Part shown: positions 54,225 through 62,159 of the stretch, in pieces
Position numbering within the stretch: the stretch's first letter is position 1
Layout of the letters: every line of letters starts with the position of its first letter
DNA from: Clostridium intestinale DSM 6191
GTDB taxonomy: Bacteria > Bacillota > Clostridia > Clostridiales > Clostridiaceae
Direction of reading: 5' to 3'
DNA length: 64,000 nucleotides
NCBI RefSeq assembly: GCF_900130055.1
Contig: NZ_FQXU01000008.1
Location: 1-64,000, forward strand
The notes under the pieces: generated by a model
Told to the model about the DNA's origin: nothing
Databases searched by the model: none
What the model saw: only the letters and a program-made list of their open reading frames with translations
Made by a program: the position numbers and the translations under genes

Positions 54225-55653
54225 ACCTCAAAGAAATCACCCATCAACCATAATATCTCAGACGTTTAAATACATAAAAGGTAACTTTTTTATTTTTATA
54301 CCCATGGTTTTAAATAATGAAATTTTAGTTAGCATTGCTATTGGAGCAGGCATATGCATGCTGATGGCAATATACAGTATATTAGTTTGGTATAATAAAA
54401 AGTTTTATTTAAAAGAGAACATGCTATATTATCAAACAGGAATAATCAGTAAAAAAGTATTAACATTATCTAAAGATAATATTTCAACAATAGATATAGG
54501 ACAAAGTTTTCTTCAGAGAATCATAGGTATTTACAGGCTTAAGGTTGATAGTGGAAGTACTACTTTAGGAAAAGCCGAAGTAGATATAGTATTAAATAAA
54601 GAACGAATAGATTATATAAAAAGTGTAATAGAAACAACTACAGATCCAAAAATTCAAAAAGCTAACACTGTACAAGACAAAGAGAGATCAAAGGAATTTA
54701 AATGCACTAATAGAGAACTATTTATATTAGCTTTAACAAAAAATAAACTTGGCTTAATAGTAACACTTATTGTATCTTCCTTTACTTTTTTAGATGATTT
54801 ATTAGATACACTAAAACTAGATATAAGCAAATATGTAGATAAGTACTTTAACATAGAAGATGTAATTAAAAAATCTATGGGGGAATTAATTGTATTTTCA
54901 ATTCAATTATTTACAGTAATTTATATCCTTTCATTTATAGTATCTGTCATAGTAACATTTATTAGATACTACAACTTTATAATATATGAACAAGATAATA
55001 AACTAAACATCCAATATGGTTTAATAAGCTTAAAAAAATACACATTACCTATTAAAAATATACAAGCTATAAAATTAAAGCAAACGCTTATAAATCAGTG
55101 GTTTAAGCAATATAAGGTTGAAGTAGTTACAGCAGGTTATGGAGATGAAGAAAAGGAAGAAGCAATTTTTTATCCCTTAACTAATAAAGGGAAGTTAAAC
55201 ATATTAATAGATACTTTAATTCCAAATTTTAGTTTTGAAAATATTGAATTAAAATATCCACCTAAAAATGCAATGAAAAGATTCTTTATCTTCCCAGTGA
55301 TTTTTAGTATTGTGATTTTTTTAGTGATAAGTTTCATTTTCCACAAAGCAGTTTTTATATTTATGTTTATGCCAATAATAATATTTAGCTGTTATGTAGA
55401 ATATAGAAACAACACAATGGGATATGATGAAAAAATATTTTATGGAAGCTTTGGAGCCTTTAGCAAAACCTCCATAATAATTAAGATGAATAGTGTTCAA
55501 TCAATAACAGAAACAACAAACTATTTCCAAAGAAAGAAGGATATATGCAACTACAGAATAGATTTTTATTCTAGTAAACTAATAGACATATTACCCATAA
55601 AAAATATGCACCGCTATCACTTCAAAGAAATAGAGGAAAATATAGAATTTTAG
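54217..55653 (+). CDS. Bacterial PH-domain membrane protein (YdbT-like)
   Basis: A 478-residue protein with several helices and three PH-like repeats, at about residues 60-140 (KENMLYYQTGIISKKVLTLS), 255-340 (EQDNKLNIQYGLISLKKYTL) and 395-475 (YDEKIFYGSFGAFSKTSIII). It partners with the preceding gene by 8-base overlap. Confidence 0.85.
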   Translation: MDKPQRNHPSTIISQTFKYIKGNFFIFIPMVLNNEILVSIAIGAGICMLMAIYSILVWYNKKFYLKENMLYYQTGIISKKVLTLSKDNISTIDIGQSFLQRIIGIYRLKVDSGSTTLGKAEVDIVLNKERIDYIKSVIETTTDPKIQKANTVQDKERSKEFKCTNRELFILALTKNKLGLIVTLIVSSFTFLDDLLDTLKLDISKYVDKYFNIEDVIKKSMGELIVFSIQLFTVIYILSFIVSVIVTFIRYYNFIIYEQDNKLNIQYGLISLKKYTLPIKNIQAIKLKQTLINQWFKQYKVEVVTAGYGDEEKEEAIFYPLTNKGKLNILIDTLIPNFSFENIELKYPPKNAMKRFFIFPVIFSIVIFLVISFIFHKAVFIFMFMPIIIFSCYVEYRNNTMGYDEKIFYGSFGAFSKTSIIIKMNSVQSITETTNYFQRKKDICNYRIDFYSSKLIDILPIKNMHRYHFKEIEENIEF

Positions 55654-55662
55654 TGGATAATA

Positions 55663-55721
55663 TTGACATAGAAATAATAAACTGATACTATTACGTTATA
55701 CGATACAAAGTATAACGTAAT
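55663..55721 (+). promoter_or_regulatory. padR promoter with 12-bp inverted-repeat operator
   Basis: TTGACA (55663-55668) and TACTAT (55686-55691) are 17 bases apart. ATTACGTTATAC (55690-55701) is repeated inverted at 55710-55721, covering the end of the -10 and the start site; this is an ideal place for PadR autorepression. Confidence 0.8.
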
Positions 55722-55735
55722 AAGGCGGTGAGTTT

Positions 55736-56047
55736 ATGAATTTAGAGGAAATGGGTAAGTTTAAGGATATTTCTTTATTAATTTTAATTAGTTTAGCTGA
55801 AGAGGATAAGCATGGCTATGCTATTATGGAAGATTTAAAAAGTAATTTCTCTATAGAACTTGGGGCAGGAACCTTATATGGAGCTATATCAAGATTAGAA
55901 AAAAATAATCTTATAAAGCCTGTAATAACTGAAGATAGGAAAATTCCTTATAAGATAACAGAAGAAGGAAAGAAGCTTTTAAGCTTTCAGCTAGAGCATA
56001 TAAATAAGATAATATCTACTGGAAAAAGTAGATTGAGGTTAACATGA
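55736..56047 (+). CDS. PadR-family transcription regulator
   Basis: A 103-residue winged-helix repressor (LILISLAEEDKHGYAIMEDL, LGAGTLYGAISRLEKNNLI, ITEEGKKLL) with a short C-terminal helix, the small PadR-s2 type. It is expected to bind the palindrome in front of its own gene. It overlaps the next membrane-protein gene by ATGA. Confidence 0.92.
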   Translation: MNLEEMGKFKDISLLILISLAEEDKHGYAIMEDLKSNFSIELGAGTLYGAISRLEKNNLIKPVITEDRKIPYKITEEGKKLLSFQLEHINKIISTGKSRLRLT

Positions 56048-56625
56048 GGCTTATAGACCTCTTAATTCGTCTCTATCCAAAAGAATGGAGAGAGAGGTAT
56101 GGAGAGGAGATTAAAGAAGTGATTAAAGAGTCAGGAAATATAAATATGGCTTTGATATTTGATATATTAAAAAATGCTATAAGTACTCATCTTCAGCCTG
56201 AATCTTATAAAAGGATTAATCCTCAAGGTAGACATCATGATTTAAAGCTTAATATAAGAAAATTAGCGGCATCTTTTGGGTTAGCTTTTATACTAATGAC
56301 GATAGGAATATTAGTTGCAATGGGTATTTCATCAAAATATCCTTATAGGATACAAGATGTTCTTTTAATAGAGGGACTAATAGTAACTGTAATAGGCTTT
56401 TTCTTAATTATGGGAGGTAACTCCTCGGGATTAGATATGACATCCTTAGGATCTCAAGGTTCTCAATACTCATCTTATATGAACTTAAGAACTACAGAAA
56501 AAGAACGAAGTACAACTAAGTTTTATGAGAACTTTACTAAACAAGGGATTATTAGCACCACCTTTAATGGACTAACTATTCCGCTTGGAGGAATATTAAT
56601 TGTAGTCATAAGTTATCTAATTTAA
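56044..56625 (+). CDS. PadR-linked membrane protein, unknown function
   Basis: A 193-residue protein starting with a cytoplasmic segment LLIRLYPKEWRERYGEEIKE, a pattern found in membrane proteins coded next to PadR regulators. Three hydrophobic segments follow (LAASFGLAFILMTIGILVAM, VLLIEGLIVTVIGFFLIMGG, LGGILIVVISYLI). It shares the padR promoter; the stop/start overlap indicates coupled translation. The role is unknown. Confidence 0.78.
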   Translation: MRLIDLLIRLYPKEWRERYGEEIKEVIKESGNINMALIFDILKNAISTHLQPESYKRINPQGRHHDLKLNIRKLAASFGLAFILMTIGILVAMGISSKYPYRIQDVLLIEGLIVTVIGFFLIMGGNSSGLDMTSLGSQGSQYSSYMNLRTTEKERSTTKFYENFTKQGIISTTFNGLTIPLGGILIVVISYLI

Positions 56626-56639
56626 GTATTAGTTAACAG

Positions 56640-56731
56640 TTAATAGTTAAGAATGAAGAGTTAATGAAGAAATTCAGCAAGGCTGAATTTTAACCTAAAC
56701 CATTAACTCTTCTCTATTCACTTTTAACTAT
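56640..56731. repeat. Long imperfect palindrome, copy B
   Basis: TTAATAGTTAAG at the left and CTTTTAACTA at the right pair, with AAGAGTTAATG and CATTAACTCTT inside. The central stem is AAATTCAGC (56670-56678) with GCTGAATTT (56682-56690). Confidence 0.75.
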
Positions 56732-57714
56732 TTTAAGCTTTCAAATGCTTTTTTAGACCAGTCAGAGTCTTTATATATAGCTCTTCCCACCCCAATAAGA
56801 TCAGCTTTTTCCTCTTGTAAAAGTTTCTCAGCGGCTTCAGGGGTAACTATACCACCAGTAAGAACTACTGGAATAGATAATGCTTCCTTAAGAGCTTTAG
56901 TAAGTGGCCAGAAATAACCTTCTTCATTAGCTCCAGGAACAACAAATCCTCTAACTCCACCTGAAACATCTAGAATGTTTATTCCTGCCTTTTCAAACTC
57001 CAATCCAGCTACTAAGCTGTCTTCAATAGTAACTCCACCTTCTGTATAGTCCGAAGCACCTAATCTTAATAATATAGGGAAGTTTTCCCCCACAGCTTTT
57101 CTAACAGCCTCAATAACTTCAAGATGAATTCTTATTCTATTTTTTACATCTCCACCATAAGAATCTGTTCTTTTATTAGTTAATGGTGTGAAGAATTGAT
57201 GTAGTAAATATCCATGAGCTGCATGAATTTCTACCCCATCGAATCCAGCCGATTTTACTCTAGAAGCAGCTTCTCCAAAAGCTTTAACTATACCTTTTAT
57301 CTCATCTACAGAAAGTTCTTTAGCTACAACACCTTTAGAGTTAGCAACAGCTGAAGGCCCTACTGAAGGGAAGCCAGTAACTTCCTCTGAGGTTTGAATT
57401 CCTGCATGGTTAATCTGCATAACAGCCTTTGAACCATTTTTATGGATGATATCAGCTAAGGTTTTTAGTTTATCTATATCAACGCCTTCACTTACCGAAA
57501 GTTGATTTTTGTGAGCTTTTCCTTCAGGCATAATATAGCTATGTTCTATTACAATTAGGCCTATATAACCTCCTTGAGATTTATCATCATAGTATTTTAA
57601 TATATCTTCAGTAACATTTCCATCAGGGGCTTTTCCAGTTGCCATAGGTGGCATAACTAATCTGCTGTTTAAATTTAAAGAGCCTATTTGTATTGAGTTA
57701 AATAATTTTGACAT
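56728..57714 (-). CDS. NADH:flavin oxidoreductase (old yellow enzyme family)
   Basis: A 328-residue FMN TIM-barrel protein. Conserved parts are SRLVMPPMATGKAP, KAVMQINHAG, FDGVEIHAAHGYLLHQFFTP and VLLTGGI-like VVLTGGIVTPEAA near the end. It belongs to the short, single-domain branch (no C-terminal NADH domain) and reduces activated C=C bonds or similar. It starts 12 bases after the lactonase gene on the same strand, so they form an operon. Confidence 0.92.
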   Translation of the reverse strand: MSKLFNSIQIGSLNLNSRLVMPPMATGKAPDGNVTEDILKYYDDKSQGGYIGLIVIEHSYIMPEGKAHKNQLSVSEGVDIDKLKTLADIIHKNGSKAVMQINHAGIQTSEEVTGFPSVGPSAVANSKGVVAKELSVDEIKGIVKAFGEAASRVKSAGFDGVEIHAAHGYLLHQFFTPLTNKRTDSYGGDVKNRIRIHLEVIEAVRKAVGENFPILLRLGASDYTEGGVTIEDSLVAGLEFEKAGINILDVSGGVRGFVVPGANEEGYFWPLTKALKEALSIPVVLTGGIVTPEAAEKLLQEEKADLIGVGRAIYKDSDWSKKAFESLK

Positions 57715-57726
57715 ATGATACCTCCA

Positions 57727-58788
57727 TTAAAGAAATTTTATGCAAACACCACTTGGAACAGTGTATTCTTGATCAAGTTTAGTCATCTTTCCAGTACTTT
57801 TGTCTCTAGAGAATATAGTCATATTATCGCTGCCTTCATGAGGAACAATAACATAATTTCCTGTAGGATCTATGACGAAATCTCTAGGGTATTTACCTTT
57901 AGTTTCTGTTATTTCTACTAAAGATAAAAGAGAAGTTTCAGAATCTACAGCAAATACAGCTATAGAATCATATCCACGATTGGAAGTATATAAAAATCTT
58001 CCGTCAGATGAAATATGTATAGCAGATGCTTTGCTTTTACCATTAAAGTTTTCAGGTAAAGCAGATATCTTTTGAATAATTTCAAAAACGTTATTAGAAG
58101 GATTATATTTTAGTACAAATACTTCAGAAGTTAGCTCACTAAGTAAAAAAGCAAAGTTTTTATTAGGATGGAAGGTCATGTGTCTTGGGCCAGATCCACC
58201 TTCAAATTTTACAGTAAGCGAAGAATCCTCAACAAGATTTCCATCTTTATAATCATAAACTACCATTTTATCAATACCTAAATCTATGGCAAGAAGCTTT
58301 TCTTCATTAGGAGTAAGACCTACAAAATGAGCATGAGCTTTCTCCTGTCTGTCTTTATTTGGACCAGTTCCTTCATGAAAAACTCTAGATGAAGGATCAC
58401 ATAAAGAACCATCCTCATTTAATGGATAACAGTTTATCTCACCAGTGTGATAATTTGCAGAAAATAAATAAGAATCATCTTTATTAGTAATTAGATGACA
58501 AGGTGAAGATCCAGGGAAAAGTTTATAGTTTAGAAGAGATAGGCTTAAATCCTCTTTATTTATTAAATAAGCAGCAACTCCACCCATATCTCCATCTTTC
58601 ATTACTGAATATAAATATTTTTTATTTGATGATATAGCTATATAAGTTGGATTGCCAAGCTCTCCAGCTACATTTATATTATTTACTTCTCCTAAATTTG
58701 TATTAAAAGAAAAATTATAAATACCCTTGCTATCACCTTTAGTATATGTTCCTATAAATCCTTTTAAAATTTCCGTGTTTATTTCCAT
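57727..58788 (-). CDS. Lactonase-family beta-propeller (6-phosphogluconolactonase-like)
   Basis: A 353-residue seven-bladed propeller. Recurrent segments are GFIGTYTKGDSKGIYNFSF, RHMTFHPNKNFAFLLSEL, SAIHISSDGRFLYTSNRGYD and GNYVIVPHEGSDNMTIFSRD. Some members hydrolyse 6-phosphogluconolactone. The start at 58788 has GGGAGG upstream; the longer frame to 58947 overlaps the divergent regulator gene and is rejected. It is first in an operon with the flavin oxidoreductase. Confidence 0.88.
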   Translation of the reverse strand: MEINTEILKGFIGTYTKGDSKGIYNFSFNTNLGEVNNINVAGELGNPTYIAISSNKKYLYSVMKDGDMGGVAAYLINKEDLSLSLLNYKLFPGSSPCHLITNKDDSYLFSANYHTGEINCYPLNEDGSLCDPSSRVFHEGTGPNKDRQEKAHAHFVGLTPNEEKLLAIDLGIDKMVVYDYKDGNLVEDSSLTVKFEGGSGPRHMTFHPNKNFAFLLSELTSEVFVLKYNPSNNVFEIIQKISALPENFNGKSKASAIHISSDGRFLYTSNRGYDSIAVFAVDSETSLLSLVEITETKGKYPRDFVIDPTGNYVIVPHEGSDNMTIFSRDKSTGKMTKLDQEYTVPSGVCIKFL

Positions 58789-58852
58789 AGAAAATACCTC
58801 CCATAAAATATATAATCTAATTATATCATAGTAAAAATTTGAGGTGACTACA

Positions 58853-59563
58853 ATGAGAGAATGTAATTGTGGAAATTGTAAAAATGAATTATGCGTAAGG
58901 AAGGTTCCTATATTTTCATTTCTTTCAGATGAGGAGCTACTTGCCATAAAAAATTTGACAGGACATAGAGAATATAAAAATGGTGAAGCTCTTTGTCATG
59001 AAGGGGAAAAATCAGAAACTTTATTTATAATAAATGACGGAAAAGTCAAACTTTCTAAAATAACTAAAGATGGTAAAGAGCAGATAATACATATTTTATC
59101 TAGTGGAGACTTCTTTGGTGAATTAAGCCTTTTTAATGAAGGAGAAACCCATAACTTTTCTGCATTTGCTATAAGTAAGGTGAAAATATGCACCTTAACT
59201 AAAGAAGATATGCACCAAATTATACTGAAGAATCCTGAGATTTCTTTAAAAATCCTTACTGAGGTTACAAAAAAGCTAGCCCAGACAGAAAATCTAGCAC
59301 AAACCTTAGCTACAAATGATGCTGAGATAAGAATAGCACACATGCTTTTGGAATTTTCTAAAGACTACGGGACAAAAAAAGAAGATGGTATAGAAATAAA
59401 ACTTCCGATAAATAGAGAAGAGATGGCAAACTATACAGGACTCACAAGAGAAACTATAAGTAGAAAGCTATCTAAGCTTGAGGAATTAGAAGTAATTAAG
59501 ATGGTTGGAAACAAAATAATCTTTATAAAGGATGAAGAAGGACTTATGGATTACGTAGAATAA
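58853..59563 (+). CDS. Fnr-type regulator with N-terminal cysteine cluster
   Basis: A 236-residue Crp/Fnr protein. The N-terminus MRECNCGNCKNELC has four cysteines within 14 residues, a possible iron-sulfur site as in Fnr. A cNMP-like barrel (EALCHEGEKSETLFIINDGK, SSGDFFGELSLF) and a winged helix (MANYTGLTRETISRKLSKLE) follow; the recognition helix RETISR is the same as in the Crp protein at 32147. GAGGTG precedes the ATG; the GTG at 58844 is part of it. It may sense O2 or NO and control ric and fprA, whose promoters have Fnr-like boxes (inference). Confidence 0.9.
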   Translation: MRECNCGNCKNELCVRKVPIFSFLSDEELLAIKNLTGHREYKNGEALCHEGEKSETLFIINDGKVKLSKITKDGKEQIIHILSSGDFFGELSLFNEGETHNFSAFAISKVKICTLTKEDMHQIILKNPEISLKILTEVTKKLAQTENLAQTLATNDAEIRIAHMLLEFSKDYGTKKEDGIEIKLPINREEMANYTGLTRETISRKLSKLEELEVIKMVGNKIIFIKDEEGLMDYVE

Positions 59564-59581
59564 TTATTAAGGAGGAGAACA

Positions 59582-59998
59582 GTGAAGAGAAGGTTTTATT
59601 TATTAATGGTTTTAATAATACCTTTAATTTTGACTTCATGTAAATCAGAAGAACCTAAATTATCTATAAAAACGGACATAAAAACCTACATGTTAGAATT
59701 ATCTTCAGTACAAGGAATTACAATGACTCCAGAGCTAGAGATAAAAGAACAAACTAAAGATATAGAATACACTTGGAGCACCACAGAAGGTGGGTTTATA
59801 AATACAATAAAAAATGAATCTAAAAAAGAAGTAACTAATACAGGTGAAGCTGTATTATGGAGTCCAACTTTAGATACAAAAAAAGAAAAATCAAGTTTAA
59901 TTGAAGTTACTTTAAAAGCAAAGAAAAATGATAAAGTTATAGCTGAAAGTAAAATAACCATCGAAGAAACAAAGGGAGTATATAAGGTAATTGAATAA
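59582..59998 (+). CDS. Small lipoprotein, unknown function
   Basis: A 138-residue lipoprotein. Signal peptide and lipobox LLMVLIIPLILTSC are clear. The mature part (about 118 residues) is mostly beta strands and resembles an Ig/PKD-like fold (TMTPELEIKEQTKDIEYTWS, SSLIEVTLKAKKNDKVIAES). GTG start after AAGGAGGAG, 18 bases after the Fnr-type gene, so probably co-transcribed. No family assigned. Confidence 0.75.
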   Translation: MKRRFYLLMVLIIPLILTSCKSEEPKLSIKTDIKTYMLELSSVQGITMTPELEIKEQTKDIEYTWSTTEGGFINTIKNESKKEVTNTGEAVLWSPTLDTKKEKSSLIEVTLKAKKNDKVIAESKITIEETKGVYKVIE

Positions 59999-60014
59999 AA
60001 TAAATTTTAAATTT

Positions 60015-60047
60015 AAGTAACCAGCAAAATTTGCTGGTTACTTTTTT
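60015..60047 (+). terminator. Terminator after lipoprotein gene
   Basis: AGTAACCAGC pairs with GCTGGTTACT around an AAAATTT loop, then T6. Confidence 0.92.
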
Positions 60048-60048
60048 A

Positions 60049-60088
60049 TGATTCTAATGAAACTCTTGAGAAGAAGAGTTTCTACACA
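60049..60088 (+). repeat. Interspersed hairpin repeat, copy 5
   Basis: ATTCTAAT, then stem GAAACTCTT (60059-60067), loop GAGAAG, stem AAGAGTTTC (60074-60082), then TACA. Confidence 0.8.
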
Positions 60089-60090
60089 TC

Positions 60091-60126
60091 TATTCGGTAG
60101 ACGCTCTTCTCAGCGTCAGTCTAATC
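60091..60126 (-). repeat. Interspersed hairpin repeat, copy 6, inverted
   Basis: On the minus strand: GATTAGACT, stem GACGCT, loop GAGAAG, stem AGCGTC, then TAC. Plus-strand arms are 60100-60105 and 60112-60117. The stem differs at several positions from copy 5 but is fully paired. Confidence 0.75.
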
Positions 60127-60140
60127 ATTTTTTTTGAGAG

Positions 60141-60192
60141 AAGTCAAAAGGAACTTAATGAAGCTGAAGAATGCTCCTACAGGGCAGAAGTG
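60141..60192 (+). repeat. Interspersed hairpin repeat, copy 7
   Basis: AAGTCAAAAGGAACTTAAT, then GAAGC (60160-60164), TGAAGAAT, GCTCC (60173-60177, one A-C mismatch), then TACAGGGCAGAAGTG, the flank also seen in copy 1. Confidence 0.8.
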
Positions 60193-60197
60193 TATAA

Positions 60198-60213
60198 TTG
60201 CGCAATTGCGCAA
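60198..60213. repeat. Two TTGCGCAA 8-mers
   Basis: Two perfect adjacent TTGCGCAA units follow hairpin copy 7 by 6 bases; compare 41353-41408. Confidence 0.9.
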
Positions 60214-60252
60214 AAGAGCAAAAGAATTTAAATTTTGTAGCTTTTTTAAAAG

Positions 60253-60295
60253 TGTGACTTGAATCATATTTTAATATTTTAATACAAGTTATTAT
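60253..60295 (+). promoter_or_regulatory. Crp/Fnr-type box and -10 upstream of ric
   Basis: TGTGA-CTTGAA-TCATA (60253-60268); TATTAT at 60290-60295 begins 29.5 bp from the box centre, as at fprA and asr. It shares 17 of 18 bases with the fprA box region. Confidence 0.6.
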
Positions 60296-60334
60296 TAGCT
60301 CATAGAAAACAAGAATTTTTGGAGGGTGTTAAAA

Positions 60335-61033
60335 ATGAGTAGAGTTATAAATGCGAATCAAAAACTTGGAGAGGTTGTTTCAATATTTCCTGATTCTAGT
60401 AAGATATTTAACGAAGTAAAGATAGATTATTGCTGTGGAGGACATGATAGTTTAGGTGCTGCACTTAAAGATAAAGGATTAAATGTTGATTTGTTTGTTG
60501 ACAAGTTAAATGATGAATATGAGAAATTTTTAGAAAGCAATAAAGAGTATAAGGATTGGAGAAAAGAAAAACCATTAGACCTAATAAAGCATATAGTAGA
60601 TACACATCATCAATATACTTATAGAGAAATAAAAGAAATTGATGGACTATTATTAAAAATTTTAAAAGTACACTTTAACCATAATGGAGAAGAACTTCTA
60701 AAACTTCATAAGTTATTTGGAAGTTTAAAAACTGAGCTAGAGGAACATTTAATTAAAGAGGAAGAAAACTTATTCCCACTTATGGAAGAGTATTTTTATA
60801 GTAAAGATGAAATTAAAAAAGCAGAATTAATTAAATATATTGAAGAAACAGAATCAGAACATGATGGAGCTGGTGACATTCTTAAGGAGATGGAAGAGCT
60901 TACAAGAGATTTTACTCCACCAGCAGGTGCCTGCACAACTTTTAAACTTGCATATCATAAGTTACATGAATTAGAAAAAAACCTATTTATGCATATCTAC
61001 AAAGAAAACAGTGTCTTATTTGAAATGATTTAG
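60335..61033 (+). CDS. ric: Iron-sulfur cluster repair di-iron protein (RIC/ScdA/YtfE)
   Basis: A 232-residue protein. The N-terminal DUF542 domain has the paired cysteines of YCCGGHDSLGAAL (residues 33-34). The hemerythrin-like domain follows with ligand residues in VDTHHQYTYREI, VHFNHNGEEL, EEHLIKEEENLFP and the later histidines. RIC proteins restore iron-sulfur clusters after NO or peroxide damage. GGAGGG precedes the ATG at 60335; the TTG at 60326 lies too close. The next gene is 16 bases away. Confidence 0.94.
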   Translation: MSRVINANQKLGEVVSIFPDSSKIFNEVKIDYCCGGHDSLGAALKDKGLNVDLFVDKLNDEYEKFLESNKEYKDWRKEKPLDLIKHIVDTHHQYTYREIKEIDGLLLKILKVHFNHNGEELLKLHKLFGSLKTELEEHLIKEEENLFPLMEEYFYSKDEIKKAELIKYIEETESEHDGAGDILKEMEELTRDFTPPAGACTTFKLAYHKLHELEKNLFMHIYKENSVLFEMI

Positions 61034-61049
61034 CTAGGAGGGGTTTGAG

Positions 61050-61805
61050 ATGAATACAGAGAGGGTAGAAAATTTATCGCATATATTAAAGCGATTAAAT
61101 ACAGAGGGTGCCACAGAAGAAGTTAGAGGGGAAGCTTTAAAGATAGTAAAAGAAATCACTCCTATGGAATTATCTGTAGCAGAACAAAATTTAATAGAGG
61201 AAGGCATGAAACCTGAGGATCTAAGAGGACTATGTGAAATCCACATGGAAGTGCTAAAGGATGAACTTGAGAAGTTAAAGACAAAAATATATCCAGGACA
61301 CGTAGTTAATACTATGGTGGAAGAACATGATGTTATATTAGGATTTTTAACAGAATTAGAAGAGTTAAATAAAGCAATACAAGGTTTTAAGGACTATGAT
61401 TCTACTAAGGAAGAATTCGCTAAAATTATAACTTTAGCAGATAATATATTAGATGCAGAAAATCATCATCAAAGAGAAGAAAATGTTTTGTTTTTAGAGA
61501 TGGAGAAGGAAGGCATAACTGGACCTACTAGAATTATGAAGATGGAACATGAGGATTTAAGGGCTAAAAAGAGAAGGTTAAAATCTTTAGGAGAAAATAT
61601 AAAGTATATAAATTTTGAGGCATTTAAAGCAGATTTAGATGAAACAGCTAAATACATTATATTTAATTTAAGAGATCATATATTTAAAGAAAACTATATA
61701 TTATATCCATCAGCTTTAGAAGCAATAAAAGATGAAGCAAGATGGACAAATATGAAGGAAAAGTGTGATGAAGTCGGATATTGTGGATTTACTCCTAACT
61801 TTTAA
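61050..61805 (+). CDS. DUF438 / hemerythrin-like protein
   Basis: A 251-residue protein. DUF438 (EGATEEVRGEALKIVKEITP, VAEQNLIEEGMKPEDLRGLC) occupies the first 85 residues; a hemerythrin-like HHE domain follows (MVEEHDVILGFLTELE, ENHHQREENVLFLEMEKEG, MEHEDLRAKKRRL, LRDHIFKENYILYP). Many DUF438 proteins carry a C-terminal PAS domain; here it is absent. It is co-transcribed with ric and probably acts in the same oxidative/nitrosative response. Confidence 0.9.
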   Translation: MNTERVENLSHILKRLNTEGATEEVRGEALKIVKEITPMELSVAEQNLIEEGMKPEDLRGLCEIHMEVLKDELEKLKTKIYPGHVVNTMVEEHDVILGFLTELEELNKAIQGFKDYDSTKEEFAKIITLADNILDAENHHQREENVLFLEMEKEGITGPTRIMKMEHEDLRAKKRRLKSLGENIKYINFEAFKADLDETAKYIIFNLRDHIFKENYILYPSALEAIKDEARWTNMKEKCDEVGYCGFTPNF

Positions 61806-61809
61806 AAGG

Positions 61810-61838
61810 TTGACATGATAAAACTTTAACTATATAAT
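61810..61838 (+). promoter_or_regulatory. Promoter of the rib operon
   Basis: TTGACA (61810-61815), 17 bases, TATAAT (61833-61838): a perfect consensus promoter. Confidence 0.92.
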
Positions 61839-61854
61839 TTACTCATAATTATAT

Positions 61855-61970
61855 AAGGTCTTCAGGGCAGGGTGAAATTCCCTACCGGTGGTAAAGCCCA
61901 CGAGCTATTTTTTAGCATGATTCGGTGAAATTCCGAGGCCGACAGTAAAGTCTGGATGGAAGAAGATGAG
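61855..61970 (+). promoter_or_regulatory. FMN riboswitch (RFN element)
   Basis: The conserved blocks AGGGCAGGGTGAAATTCCC, ACCGGTGGTAAAGCCCACGA, TTCGGTGAAATTCCGAGGCC and GACAGTAAAGTCTGGATG are all present in order. FMN binding shuts off the riboflavin genes through the terminator that follows. Confidence 0.98.
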
Positions 61971-62019
61971 TAAAAGGTATTATTAAGCTTACTTAATAAT
62001 ATGGCTATTTCGCATTTAT

Positions 62020-62053
62020 AAGCTCTGAAATTTTAGGATTTCAGAGCTTTTTT
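62020..62053 (+). terminator. Riboswitch expression-platform terminator
   Basis: AAGCTCTGAAAT (62020-62031) pairs with ATTTCAGAGCTT (62038-62049), then T5. The 100 bases to ribD hold a second weaker hairpin (CCCTGAGCG/CTTGGGG region) and no gene. Confidence 0.88.
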
Positions 62054-62159
62054 GTTGTAATAGGTTTATTTACCTTTGATTTTTTATGCCCTGAGCGTTT
62101 GCTTGGGGTATTTTTTATTTTAACGTACTTGCCTTGAGATTTTTGTTAGGAGGAATGTT

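Noticed and set aside
58789-58947. N-terminal extension of the lactonase
   Set aside because: It runs into the divergent Fnr-type gene, and the GGGAGG site directly precedes the ATG at 58788.
60049-60192. Integron attC site as explanation of the hairpin repeats
   Set aside because: No attC core motifs (RYYYAAC/GTTRRRY) or integrase are seen, and the stems are far shorter.
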